Origin: Coraliomargarita sp. CAG:312
Lineage (GTDB): Bacteria; Verrucomicrobiota; Verrucomicrobiia; Opitutales; Intestinicryptomonadaceae
DNA length: 21,287 nt
Reading direction: 5' to 3'
Assembly: GCA_000438015.1 (NCBI GenBank)
Contig: FR901622.1
Span: 16,385 to 37,671 of the forward strand
Shown: positions 14,181 through 21,287 of the stretch, in pieces
Position numbering within the stretch: the stretch's first letter is position 1
Layout of the letters: every line of letters starts with the position of its first letter
Notes under the pieces: model-generated
Told to the model about the DNA's origin: nothing
The model's database searches: none
Seen by the model: the letters and a program-made list of their open reading frames with translations, nothing else
Translations under genes and position numbers: made by a program

Positions 14181-14894
14181 ATGGGTAATCTTTTAATGTG
14201 GACGGAGAGAATGAAGGATTTACAGGGAACATTTATTTTTGCGGTTTGCTTGCTCGCTTTTACGGTTGTTGTATTAATTTTCAAATACGGTCAGGAGAGG
14301 GCGCAGTCCCAGATCCTTAAGGCGGAAAATCTTGCGACCCAAAATATGGCGTTGAGCGTAGAGATGGAGGCGGCTCGAAAGGCGCAAGAGGCCGACAGAT
14401 TGAGCCGTATCGCCCAGCAAAGCGCCCAGAAAAATCTCGAGAATGCCCGCCAAGCCCGCGAGATGCTTGAGCGCGCAAAGAAACAGAACTCATTGGGCCA
14501 AAAGGAGCTTATAGACAAGTTAAACGCCCAGCTGGAACGCGAGGCAGATGCCCGTTTATCGGCTCAAAAGGCATCCGAGGAGCTTTCCAAACAGCGCGAC
14601 GAATTGCGCAAAGCCGTTGAAAGCACAAAGGAAGCTCTCGAAAAATTGAGGGCCCAAAAACCGGCGGACGATTCCGCTTCAAGAATCGCCCAAATGCAGC
14701 AGTTGCTGCGCGAGCGCGAAGCGGAAATCGAGCGCTTAAAAAAGCGCCAGGCGGAGCTTGAGTTCCTGCGCAAACAGGCGTACGAAGCCCAGCGGAGAAC
14801 CGAAATGGAAATAGCCGCGCGCGGTGGAACTGTTTTCGTGCCGAGGGCAAAGTTGATACTTTCGCCGAATATTCGCACTGGTGGCAAATATTGA
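14181..14894 (+). CDS. Membrane-anchored coiled-coil protein, TolA-like in shape
   Basis: A 237-residue protein with a single N-terminal membrane helix (about 17-35, GTFIFAVCLLAFTVVVLIF). A long charged Ala/Glu/Lys/Gln-rich coiled coil (about 40-212, for example QARMLER-like heptads and LREREAEIERLKKRQAELEF) follows. The end is short and non-helical (RGGTVFVPRAKLILSPN). This shape recalls TolA, which spans the periplasm between TolQR and TolB/Pal, and a pal-like gene and tolB lie downstream. It lacks a recognisable folded TolA domain III, and low-complexity coiled coils match many families, so identity is uncertain. The start could also be the ATG at 14196. There is no SD sequence. It is divergent from apbE. 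Confidence 0.75.
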   Translation: MGNLLMWTERMKDLQGTFIFAVCLLAFTVVVLIFKYGQERAQSQILKAENLATQNMALSVEMEAARKAQEADRLSRIAQQSAQKNLENARQAREMLERAKKQNSLGQKELIDKLNAQLEREADARLSAQKASEELSKQRDELRKAVESTKEALEKLRAQKPADDSASRIAQMQQLLREREAEIERLKKRQAELEFLRKQAYEAQRRTEMEIAARGGTVFVPRAKLILSPNIRTGGKY

Positions 14895-14911
14895 TTTGGA
14901 GGTAGGCTAAA

Positions 14912-15247
14912 TTGGCGCCGGAGCTTGCCGCAATTTCTCTTTTTGAGGCTGCCATTTGGCTGGGAACTTCGAAAAAAGCCCACTGTTAAAATTGTCTGCG
15001 GCAGCGATTGGGATTCTTTGATTCTTTGGGAGAGTTGCTGCCGGATTGGGGATGTGAGGTCTATGCCGATAGCCTTGAGGGCGGATTTCGCCATTTCCTG
15101 CTTCGGCAATTTCCGCTCCAAGATCTATGCAAGAAGATTCCTGCGTTATTTATTTTAAGTAAGAAACGCTTAACGCAAATAATTATAGAAAAAACTTGCA
15201 AAAATCCAAAATCAAAGAAAGACTGTTGCTTGAAAATTTCCAAATAA
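14912..15247 (+). pseudogene. Interrupted frame behind a strong SD: decayed small gene or 25-residue peptide
   Basis: The 372 bp between the coiled-coil gene and pal contain no intact gene of normal size. A strong GGAGG (14898-14902) stands nine bases before a TTG at 14912. That TTG opens 25 codons (MAPELAAISLFEAAIWLGTS, then KKAHC) ending at TAA 14987-14989. Beyond that stop the same frame stays open to 15247 and includes FFDSLGELLPDWGCEVYADS. The arrangement suits a gene broken by one nonsense mutation, or a short peptide followed by unrelated sequence. No family is recognised. The last part (about 15150-15247) is A/T-rich and probably carries the pal promoter. Confidence 0.3.
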
Positions 15248-15259
15248 ATCCGTTAATAT
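15230..15259 (+). promoter_or_regulatory. Candidate promoter of the pal-like gene
   Basis: TTGAAA (15230-15235) and TAATAT (15254-15259) are separated by 18 bp in A/T-rich DNA just before the ATG at 15267. Both hexamers are good but not perfect matches, and the transcript would be nearly leaderless. Confidence 0.35.
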
Positions 15260-15266
15260 TAAAAAT

Positions 15267-15830
15267 ATGAAAAAAATACTGACAATCGCCGCTTTAGCGC
15301 TCTCTTTTATGTTCCTTACCGCATGCGACAGTATGGATTCGCCGTCTCCTCTCGACACGCGCGCTTCGGACACATCCGGCGAGCTTAACCCCGACGGACT
15401 CCCCGGCGACGCCACTATGGGCGCGGATTCCGGCCTGCAGGACAGGGGCCTGAATTCAATCAACGGATTCGATCCGGAAAACATCAATCCTGAAGATATA
15501 GTCTATACTATTTATTTTGGATTTGACCAGTACGCAGTTGGAAGTTCCGAGCGCGATAAGGTTAAGAGCGCAGCCGACTTCTTCGCACAGAACCCGGATA
15601 TGAAAATAGTTCTCGTTGGGCACACAGACTGGTATGGTACGGAGGAATACAATATGCTGCTTTCCGACAAGCGCTGCAGGGCAGTTTCTGACTATATGGG
15701 AAATATAGGCACAGATCCATCCCGCATTGAGATAATTGCGCGCGGCGAAGCTGGAGCTACTATGGATGTTGCAAAAAATTCTCCTGAAGCCAAGAAAGAC
15801 CGCAGGGTCGATATTGTGAAGGTGAAGTAA
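15267..15830 (+). CDS. pal: Peptidoglycan-associated OmpA-family lipoprotein (Pal-like)
   Basis: A 187-residue lipoprotein. The signal peptide ends in the lipobox LTAC with C20 as the lipidated residue. After a disordered linker (21 to about 75), the OmpA-type peptidoglycan-binding domain covers about 78-187. It includes VYTIYFGFDQYAV (79-91), VLVGHTDWYGTEEYNMLLSDKR (start at about 116), and the closing KKDRRVDIVKV. In Pal this domain ties the outer membrane to the cell wall and binds TolB, whose gene follows. Residue +2 after the cysteine is Asp, discussed under findings. There is no SD sequence. A terminator separates it from tolB, so the two are probably separately transcribed. Confidence 0.9.
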   Translation: MKKILTIAALALSFMFLTACDSMDSPSPLDTRASDTSGELNPDGLPGDATMGADSGLQDRGLNSINGFDPENINPEDIVYTIYFGFDQYAVGSSERDKVKSAADFFAQNPDMKIVLVGHTDWYGTEEYNMLLSDKRCRAVSDYMGNIGTDPSRIEIIARGEAGATMDVAKNSPEAKKDRRVDIVKVK

Positions 15831-15847
15831 TAGTTATAGAGTATTTA

Positions 15848-15888
15848 AAAAAGCGCATTTGCATAAATCGGCAAATGCGCTTTTTTTG
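15848..15888 (+). terminator. Intrinsic terminator of the pal-like gene
   Basis: AAAGCGCATTTGC (15850-15862) pairs perfectly with GCAAATGCGCTTT (15871-15883) around an 8-nt loop, followed by a T-run. The 224 bp from here to tolB are T-rich and then A-rich. I see no gene in them and only a weak GCGCA/TGCGC repeat near 16042-16061. Confidence 0.93.
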
Positions 15889-16112
15889 TGTAAATGCGCG
15901 TTGAGGCAGAACGGTTGCTGCCGGGAATTTTTTGCAGTTTTTTAGCGTTTTATTTAAGTAGTTTCTTCCTATGCTATAAATGGTTTGCTTGGTGGGCTTT
16001 TTTTTCGGGAAGGTAAAAGGGGGCGTCGAATGTTTAAAAAAGCGCAGAATGGTTTTTGCGCATTATAAAAAACTTGCAAAGGAAGCGCCGAAAAGTAGAG
16101 TATTGAAATAAT

Positions 16113-17309
16113 ATGATTAGACGGGTATTTTTAGGTTTGTTTGCCGGCGCAATATGCGCTTCGGCTTTGTTTGCGGAGGACGCCGGCACTATAAGAAAAG
16201 ATGCGGGCCGTTTGAATGTACCGATTTATAGGGTTGCCATAACTTCTCCCGATGCCGACACTGCGAATCTCGCCAAGCGCGCGTTTGGAACCCACGGAAG
16301 CTTTAGGCTGTCGACGCCCTCTCAAGCCCAATTTATTTTTGACTTTGCTCCTGCAGGTGCAAATTCCGTGAAGCTTACTATAAAGGGCGGGACAATTTAC
16401 GAACAGGTCTTCAGCGGATCAAACAATGTAGAGGCGCTAATGAAAGCCTGCGATGCCGCAGTTATGAAGACAATTAGAACGCCGGGATATTTTGCGGGGA
16501 AAATCGTATTTTCATATTCAAAGAACGGCGGACAAACATCCGAGATCTGCACCAGCGATATGGTGTTTAGAAACGTCCGCGCACTCACCCGCGACGGCAA
16601 CGATTCTCTTATGCCGCACTTTTCTCCCGACGGCACTAAGATAATTTATACCGGCTATTACCGCACGGGCTTTATGGATTTGTTGCTGATAGACTTGAAT
16701 ACAAATACCCGCAAGGTTTTTGCCGCCTACAAGGGCAGCAATACGGGGGGTTCTTTTTCTCCCGACGGCACTAGGGTTGCCACAATTTTGACATCTACAG
16801 GCAACGCCGAAGTATGGACTGCGTCAGCAAAAGGCGGTGGGTTCAAGCGCATAACAAACACTAGCGCCACCGAGAGCACTCCAAGTTTTTCCCCGGACGG
16901 CAGGACTTTGATTTTTGCCGGGGACTATCGCGGTGCTCCTCAAATTTATACGGCTCCGGTTTCAGGCGGAAAACCGTCGGTCGTCCGCACAAACATAAGC
17001 GGATACTGCTCGGAACCCGTTTGGAACAAAGTTAATCCCGATTTGATTGCTTTTACGATAGCCCAAGGAAAGGGATTTCAAGTCGCCGTCTATAATTTTA
17101 GGACAAAGCAGACAAAGGTTGTAAGCCGCGGAGCAAGCACTTCCGGCCCGAAGTGGCTAAACGACGGCAGGCACATAATTTGCACAAAATCAAACGGCGT
17201 CAACAGGCAGCTGTATATAATCGACACCGAAACCGACAGCCAAAAGCCGCTTCACACCACGTCTTTCGGTTCGGCGAAGGAGCCCGATTTTGTTTATACT
17301 GCGCGCTAA
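16113..17309 (+). CDS. tolB: Periplasmic beta-propeller protein TolB
   Basis: A 398-residue exported protein of normal TolB length. The signal peptide (1-21) ends SALFA. Residues about 30-140 match the N-terminal alpha/beta domain of TolB. A six-bladed beta-propeller from about 150 to the end shows repeated FSPDGT-type blades near residues 170, 215 and 260 (HFSPDGTKIIYTG, SFSPDGTRVA, SFSPDGRTLIFAG). TolB links TolA and Pal in the Tol system, which constricts the outer membrane during division. The pal-like gene just upstream supports the call. The ATG follows AAATAAT with no SD sequence. It is the first of a run of closely spaced genes (16 bp to thrH). Confidence 0.93.
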   Translation: MIRRVFLGLFAGAICASALFAEDAGTIRKDAGRLNVPIYRVAITSPDADTANLAKRAFGTHGSFRLSTPSQAQFIFDFAPAGANSVKLTIKGGTIYEQVFSGSNNVEALMKACDAAVMKTIRTPGYFAGKIVFSYSKNGGQTSEICTSDMVFRNVRALTRDGNDSLMPHFSPDGTKIIYTGYYRTGFMDLLLIDLNTNTRKVFAAYKGSNTGGSFSPDGTRVATILTSTGNAEVWTASAKGGGFKRITNTSATESTPSFSPDGRTLIFAGDYRGAPQIYTAPVSGGKPSVVRTNISGYCSEPVWNKVNPDLIAFTIAQGKGFQVAVYNFRTKQTKVVSRGASTSGPKWLNDGRHIICTKSNGVNRQLYIIDTETDSQKPLHTTSFGSAKEPDFVYTAR

Positions 17310-17325
17310 TTCTTTTCTGTATAAA

Positions 17326-17928
17326 ATGAATCTTGCAACATTAGACCTTGAGGGCGTTCTCATTCCTGAAATATGGATTTCTTTTGCCGAAGCCGCAGGC
17401 ATTCCTGAATTGCGCCGAACAACCCGCGACGAGCCGGATTACGACAAGCTTATGCGCTATAGGCTTGGAATCCTTTCTGAACGCGGAATAAGGCTTTCCG
17501 ATATTTCCGCTGTTATAGACACGCTTGAGCCGCTTGATGGGGCCGTGGATTTCATACGCTGGCTTCAGTCGCGAACGCGCACGGTAATATTATCGGATAC
17601 GTTTGAGCAGTTTGCCGCGCCGCTAATGGCAAAGTTGGGCAATCCGACCCTATTTTGCCACGAGCTTGTAATAGACGCAAAAGGTTTCGTATCCGGCTAC
17701 AAGCTTAGAATGCCCGACCAAAAGCGCAAAGCCGTAGAGGCGTTTAAGGGCTTAAACTTCAAGGTGATTTCGACTGGAGATTCTTACAACGATCTTTCCA
17801 TGTTGCGCGCCGCCGATTGCGCGGTTTTATACCGCCCAACCGACAAGTTTGCGGCTGAAAATTCGGATTTGCCCGTGGCGCGCGACTACGCCCAGCTGCG
17901 CGAGGCGTTTGAGCGTTTTATGGATTGA
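17326..17928 (+). CDS. thrH: Phosphoserine phosphatase / homoserine phosphotransferase ThrH
   Basis: A 200-residue HAD-superfamily enzyme that closely matches my memory of Pseudomonas ThrH (CLDLEGVLVPEIWIAFAEKT there; here TLDLEGVLIPEIWISFAEAA). That enzyme dephosphorylates phosphoserine and can transfer the phosphate to homoserine. HAD motif I is D7-x-E9 (DLEGVL), motif II is S90 in VILSDTFEQF, and motif IV is GDSYND (151-156). The frame could extend to a TTG at 17290 inside tolB, but the ATG at 17326 matches the family N-terminus exactly. It lies 16 bp after tolB and 55 bp before purM, and these neighbours give no functional hint. Confidence 0.95.
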   Translation: MNLATLDLEGVLIPEIWISFAEAAGIPELRRTTRDEPDYDKLMRYRLGILSERGIRLSDISAVIDTLEPLDGAVDFIRWLQSRTRTVILSDTFEQFAAPLMAKLGNPTLFCHELVIDAKGFVSGYKLRMPDQKRKAVEAFKGLNFKVISTGDSYNDLSMLRAADCAVLYRPTDKFAAENSDLPVARDYAQLREAFERFMD

Positions 17929-17983
17929 TTTTACGCGGAATGTTCTGCGTTGTTCTTCATTTAACAAACAAGTTTACTTATTT

Positions 17984-19186
17984 ATGGCATCCAAACAAAA
18001 TACGGGAAGATACGCCGCGCGCGGAGTATCGGCAGGCAAAGAGGAAGTCCACGCGGCGGTCGACAAGCTCGACCAGGGGCTGTTCAAAGGGGCTTTCTGC
18101 AAGATTACGCAGGACTATTTGACCGGTTCCAAGTCGCGCTGCAACGTGATACACAGCGACGGCAGCGGGACCAAATCTATAATCGCCTATCTACATTACA
18201 AAGAAACCGGCGACGCTTCCGTATTCCGTGGAATATCGCAAGATTCTATCGTGATGAATTTGGACGACCTTCTTTGTATAGGCGCAGCCGAACGCATATT
18301 GCTTTCAAACACTGTAAACCGCAACGCGAAGAATTTCGGGGGGGCGGCTTTGGCTGAGCTAATATCCGGAGCGGAGGCGTTTTTAGAGAAGCTTCGCGCG
18401 CTCGGCGTGAAGATATATTCAGGCGGCGGGGAGACGGCCGATGTCGGCGACCTTACTGGAGCGGTGGTAGTTGACAGCTGCGCCGTTGCCGTTATGCGCC
18501 GCGACAAAGTTATAACCGGCCAAGACATAAAGCCAGGGCTTGCCATAGTAGGGCTTTCGTCCGCCGGCAAGGCTACATACGAAGACTTCGAAAACAGCGG
18601 CATAGGCTCAAACGGCTTGACGAGCGCCCGCCACGACATGCTCTGTTCTTATTACGCCGCGACTTACCCCGAAACATTCGACAAAAATACCGATAAGAAG
18701 TTCGTCTATTGCGGACCCTACCGCCTTGAAGACAAGCTGGAAGGCTCCAATATGACTGTGGGCGAGGCTTTGCTTTCGCCCACGCGCACATACGCTCCCG
18801 TGGTAATGAAAATAATAAAGAAATATCCGGGCTTGATAAAGGGGCTTGTCCATTGTTCCGGGGGAGGGCAAACAAAGTGCCTTCGCTTCGGAAGGGGCGT
18901 CCACTTTGTCAAGGACAACTTGATGGATGTTCCGCCGATATTTAAAGCCATACAAAAAGCCAGCCGCACTTCCGACAAGGAAATGTTCGAGGTTTACAAT
19001 ATGGGGCACAGGATGGAAGTTTACTGCAAGAAGTCAGACGCCAAAAAGGTTGTGGAAATATCGGAATTATTCGGAATAAAAGCGCAGGTTGTCGGGTATA
19101 CAGAGAAATCCGCCCGCGCAGACAAGAAGAACCATGTCAGTATTTCATATAATTCAAAAACAATAGAATACGGTCCCAGAGACTGA
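17984..19186 (+). CDS. purM: Phosphoribosylformylglycinamidine cyclo-ligase (AIR synthetase), long form
   Basis: A 400-residue PurM, which closes the imidazole ring to make AIR in purine synthesis. Motifs are HSDGSGTKS (57-65, ATP-binding), MNLDDLLCIGA (91-101), GGGETADVGDL (147-157) and GSNGLTSARHD. Common PurM proteins are about 345 residues. This one is longer, starts with RYAARGVSAGKEEVHAAV, and resembles the Bacteroidetes-type enzyme as I remember it. The open frame reaches back to 17849 within thrH, but the ATG at 17984 fits the family N-terminus and avoids overlap. No SD sequence is visible. ychF follows 16 bp later. Confidence 0.93.
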   Translation: MASKQNTGRYAARGVSAGKEEVHAAVDKLDQGLFKGAFCKITQDYLTGSKSRCNVIHSDGSGTKSIIAYLHYKETGDASVFRGISQDSIVMNLDDLLCIGAAERILLSNTVNRNAKNFGGAALAELISGAEAFLEKLRALGVKIYSGGGETADVGDLTGAVVVDSCAVAVMRRDKVITGQDIKPGLAIVGLSSAGKATYEDFENSGIGSNGLTSARHDMLCSYYAATYPETFDKNTDKKFVYCGPYRLEDKLEGSNMTVGEALLSPTRTYAPVVMKIIKKYPGLIKGLVHCSGGGQTKCLRFGRGVHFVKDNLMDVPPIFKAIQKASRTSDKEMFEVYNMGHRMEVYCKKSDAKKVVEISELFGIKAQVVGYTEKSARADKKNHVSISYNSKTIEYGPRD

Positions 19187-19202
19187 TTTTTAGATAAGAG
19201 AG

Positions 19203-20306
19203 ATGTTAAAAGCAGGCATAGTAGGTTTGCCCAACGTAGGCAAAAGCACGCTCTTCAACGCGCTTACAAGAAGCAGAAAAGCGGAGGCGGCTAATTATCC
19301 GTTCTGCACGATAGAACCCAATATAGGCGTCGTGGAAGTCCCGGACGAGCGCTTGGCGCCGTTGGCTAAAATAGCCAAAACCCAAAAGATAATTCCCGCC
19401 GCGATAGAATTTGTGGACATTGCCGGCCTTGTCGCAGGGGCAAGCAAGGGAGAGGGCTTGGGAAACAAATTTCTAGCAAACATTAGGGAAGTGGATGCGA
19501 TTGTCCAAGTCGTCAGGTGCTTTGACAACGACGACATTCTCCATAGCGTCGGATCCGTCGATCCTATAAGAGATATCGACATAATCACAACCGAACTAGT
19601 TTTGAGCGACCTTCAAAGCTGCGAGAAGCAGCTTGAAAACAACGCCCGCAAGGCGAAAGGCATGGACAAAGAGGCGATAAAAAACGTCGAAATGCTCAAG
19701 CGCATAATCGCCCATCTAAACGAGAATAAGCCCGTGACGACTCTTCCGGATGTTTCTGAAGAGGACGCGGAAAGAATAAAATCTTATTTTCTTCTTACTT
19801 CAAAGCCCGTTATTTACGCCTGCAATGTTGGCGAAGAAGACATTTCCAACGGCGGGAATGCCTATGTCGACAAAGTGAGGGAGTTCGTGCGCGCGGCACA
19901 CGGAGCCGGAACTTGCGTGATTTGCGCGCGTTTGGAGGAGGAGCTTTCCTCCCTTTCCCCGGACGAGGCCGCCGAGTACCTTGCGGAACTCGGCGTGAAA
20001 GACAGCGGCGTGTCTGCGCTAATTCGGGAGACGTACGACCTCTTGGGGCTGGCGAGCTACTTTACCGCCGGAGAACCTGAAGTTCGCGCGTGGACATTTA
20101 AGAAAGGCATGACGGCTCCGCAATGCGCCGGCATAATACATACCGACTTTGAGAAGGGCTTTATAAAAGCGGAAGTAGTTTCGTATGAGGACTTGATTTC
20201 CGCAGGCAGCGTTGCCCATGCGCGCGAGGCTGGCAAATACAGGCTTGAAGGGAGGGATTATCTCTTTAAGGACGGCGATGTCGCATTGTTTAGATTCAAC
20301 GTTTAA
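19203..20306 (+). CDS. ychF: Redox-regulated ATPase YchF (Obg family)
   Basis: A 367-residue P-loop protein associated with ribosomes and oxidative-stress control. The Walker A is GLPNVGKST (8-16), and DIAGLVAGASKGEGLG is the G3/switch II region. The fourth G-motif reads NVGE (208-211) instead of NKxD, the change known to switch YchF from GTP to ATP. The C-terminal TGS domain ends with a GDVALFRFNV signature. Length and motifs are typical. A weak purine-rich AAGAGAG precedes the ATG. It lies 16 bp after purM and 3 bp before the resB-like gene, suggesting one transcript. Confidence 0.97.
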   Translation: MLKAGIVGLPNVGKSTLFNALTRSRKAEAANYPFCTIEPNIGVVEVPDERLAPLAKIAKTQKIIPAAIEFVDIAGLVAGASKGEGLGNKFLANIREVDAIVQVVRCFDNDDILHSVGSVDPIRDIDIITTELVLSDLQSCEKQLENNARKAKGMDKEAIKNVEMLKRIIAHLNENKPVTTLPDVSEEDAERIKSYFLLTSKPVIYACNVGEEDISNGGNAYVDKVREFVRAAHGAGTCVICARLEEELSSLSPDEAAEYLAELGVKDSGVSALIRETYDLLGLASYFTAGEPEVRAWTFKKGMTAPQCAGIIHTDFEKGFIKAEVVSYEDLISAGSVAHAREAGKYRLEGRDYLFKDGDVALFRFNV

Positions 20307-20309
20307 CTT

Positions 20310-21089
20310 ATGAAGTCAAGGCTGTTTAAAAGAGCTTATCTTTTTGCGTCTTCTCCGAAGCTGACGTTGGCAATATTAGTTTATTCCACTTTTCTGCTTT
20401 TCGGCGCGACTTTGATGCAATCGCAAATAGGCATTGCGGAAATGCAAGGCAGGTATGTGGAAAGCTTTATATTTTTGGCGTCTCCATTTTTTTGGAGCAG
20501 CTCGTTTCTATCGGCTATAAAGTTTCCACTCTTCGGCGGAGCTTTTGTGGGAACTTTGGCAGTTGTCAATTTGATAGCCTCTTGCATGCGGTACGCAAAA
20601 TTTGGGATTCAGGGGTTTGGCGTCTCCATAACTCACATGGCGATAGTTTTGTTGATAGTCTCAGGGGCTTTGCAGTATTTCATGCGGGTTGAAGGGCGCA
20701 TAAGCTTGCGCGAGGGAGTCCCCGCAAACCTTGTTTATATAGGCAGCGGCTCAAAAACCATTACGTTGCCGTTCTCCGTGACGCTTAAACAATTCAAGGA
20801 TGAAAAATGGGCGGGTAGCGACATCGCCAAAGAATATTCCAGCCAAATTTATTTTGAGCGCGGAGGAAGCAGGGAGGACGCCGAGGTGTCGGTAAATTCT
20901 CCAGTATCTTTCGGCGGATGGACATTTTACCAGATGTCCTACGGCGACGGGGGAAAAACGAGCATACTTGGAGTCGTAAGAAACCCGGCGCGGTTGCTGC
21001 CTTGGCTTTCGGTCGGCGCAACTTTCTTGGGCATGTTGGTTATATTTTTGCCGCGTGCGGTATTCGGGAGGCGCAGCAATGAAAATTAA
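20310..21089 (+). CDS. resB: Short ResB-like cytochrome c biogenesis protein
   Basis: A 259-residue membrane protein of the ResB/Ccs1 type. With CcsA it delivers haem and reduces apocytochrome for c-type cytochrome maturation (System II). Four hydrophobic segments are seen at about 13-36, 69-97, 102-126 and 228-253. A soluble, probably periplasmic domain lies between the third and fourth (with SFGGWTFYQMSYGDGGK), the usual position for ResB. Bacillus ResB is about 540 residues, so this is a compact version. The next gene overlaps it by 11 bp and looks like the CcsA partner, which strongly supports the call. The gene symbol is by family, not by close match. Confidence 0.8.
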   Translation: MKSRLFKRAYLFASSPKLTLAILVYSTFLLFGATLMQSQIGIAEMQGRYVESFIFLASPFFWSSSFLSAIKFPLFGGAFVGTLAVVNLIASCMRYAKFGIQGFGVSITHMAIVLLIVSGALQYFMRVEGRISLREGVPANLVYIGSGSKTITLPFSVTLKQFKDEKWAGSDIAKEYSSQIYFERGGSREDAEVSVNSPVSFGGWTFYQMSYGDGGKTSILGVVRNPARLLPWLSVGATFLGMLVIFLPRAVFGRRSNEN

Positions 21090-21287
21090 AAGAATGGCGT
21101 TGCTTTTTTCTATTGCCGTTTCGGCGGCGGTCTTGTCTATGCCGCTTGCGTTAAACACCCTGTTCTTTGGCGACGATTTGTACGATGCGGTTCTTGCCGA
21201 AAGTTTGGGGGTGCTTCCCGTCTCAAAAGCCGGGCGCGTAATGCCTATGTCTAGCGCTGCGGCTGACGTGTTAAAGTCTGTCGGCGG
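21079..21287 (+). CDS. ccsA: CcsA/ResC-like cytochrome c assembly protein, N-terminal part
   Basis: An open frame starts with ATG at 21079 and runs off the window after 69 full codons. It has an N-terminal hydrophobic segment (MALLFSIAVSAAVLSMPLAL), then ESLGVLPVSKAGRVMPMSSAAADVL. That recalls the LPV-x-GR-x-x-P(L/M) motif found at the start of the exported domain in large CcsA-type proteins that pair with short ResB partners. It overlaps the resB-like stop by 11 bp, a sign of tight co-translation. The haem-binding WxWD motif of CcsA would lie outside the window. Confidence 0.7.
   Translation, partial: MKIKRMALLFSIAVSAAVLSMPLALNTLFFGDDLYDAVLAESLGVLPVSKAGRVMPMSSAAADVLKSVG

Noticed and set aside
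14976..15010. TVKIVCGSDWDS-like stretch reminiscent of the start of PurE
   Set aside because: Only a few residues match, the PurE core motifs do not follow, and it is in a different frame from the SD-preceded TTG. Probably chance.
14509..15121. Minus-strand frames of 148 and 185 codons opposite the coiled-coil gene
   Set aside because: They are shadows of the repetitive coiled-coil codons, which have few antisense stops. They share no motif and cross the intergenic gap.

Overview
The window is about 21.3 kb of bacterial DNA at a moderate G+C content, dominated by long intact genes. It reads as a Gram-negative chromosome rather than a plasmid, phage or genomic island. It carries the alpha-operon ribosomal genes with rpoA, TolB and a Pal-like OmpA lipoprotein, a System II (ResB/CcsA) cytochrome c maturation pair and secreted glycan-degrading enzymes. 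A long PurM of the kind I associate with Bacteroidetes, a close ThrH homologue, a lysine/alanine tail on ribosomal protein L17 and a general shortage of Shine-Dalgarno (SD) sequences suggest the Verrucomicrobiota (Opitutales/Puniceicoccales-like). That placement is inference, not something I could test.

Layout. (1) 1-2378: the end of rpsK, then rpsD, rpoA and rplQ, closed by a strong hairpin terminator. (2) 2427-4357: a small membrane zinc-ribbon protein, then guaA and a terminator. (3) 4545-5342: two short secreted proteins of odd composition, one Cys/Pro-rich and one Lys/Ala-rich. Each has its own terminator, and the second lacks a normal start codon. (4) 5466-11451: a two-gene carbohydrate locus, a GH78 alpha-L-rhamnosidase followed 10 bp later by a GH106-like giant hydrolase. 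(5) 11541-12112: a short secreted fragment resembling the start of a larger adhesin, overlapping an unknown two-helix membrane protein. A bidirectional terminator follows. (6) 12193-14079, minus strand: a cytoplasmic ApbE-type flavin transferase, then a branched-chain aminotransferase. (7) 14181-17309: a TolA-shaped coiled-coil membrane protein, a decayed or enigmatic 330-bp stretch, the Pal-like lipoprotein and tolB. (8) 17326-21287: tightly packed thrH, purM, ychF, a short resB and the start of a ccsA-like gene.

How they fit together. Regions 1, 2 and 8 are housekeeping: translation, transcription, purine synthesis and cytochrome maturation. Region 7 looks like a rearranged Tol-Pal envelope module with pal ahead of tolB; no tolQ or tolR is in view. 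Region 4 would release rhamnose from plant or algal polysaccharide outside the cytoplasm.

I found no tRNA, rRNA, CRISPR array, insertion sequence or phage gene. I also found no strong evidence for a wholly new multi-gene system. The most unusual points are the small secreted proteins, the L17 tail, the missing start codon, the TolA-like gene with a palindrome inside its promoter, and the interrupted frame at 14912-15247.
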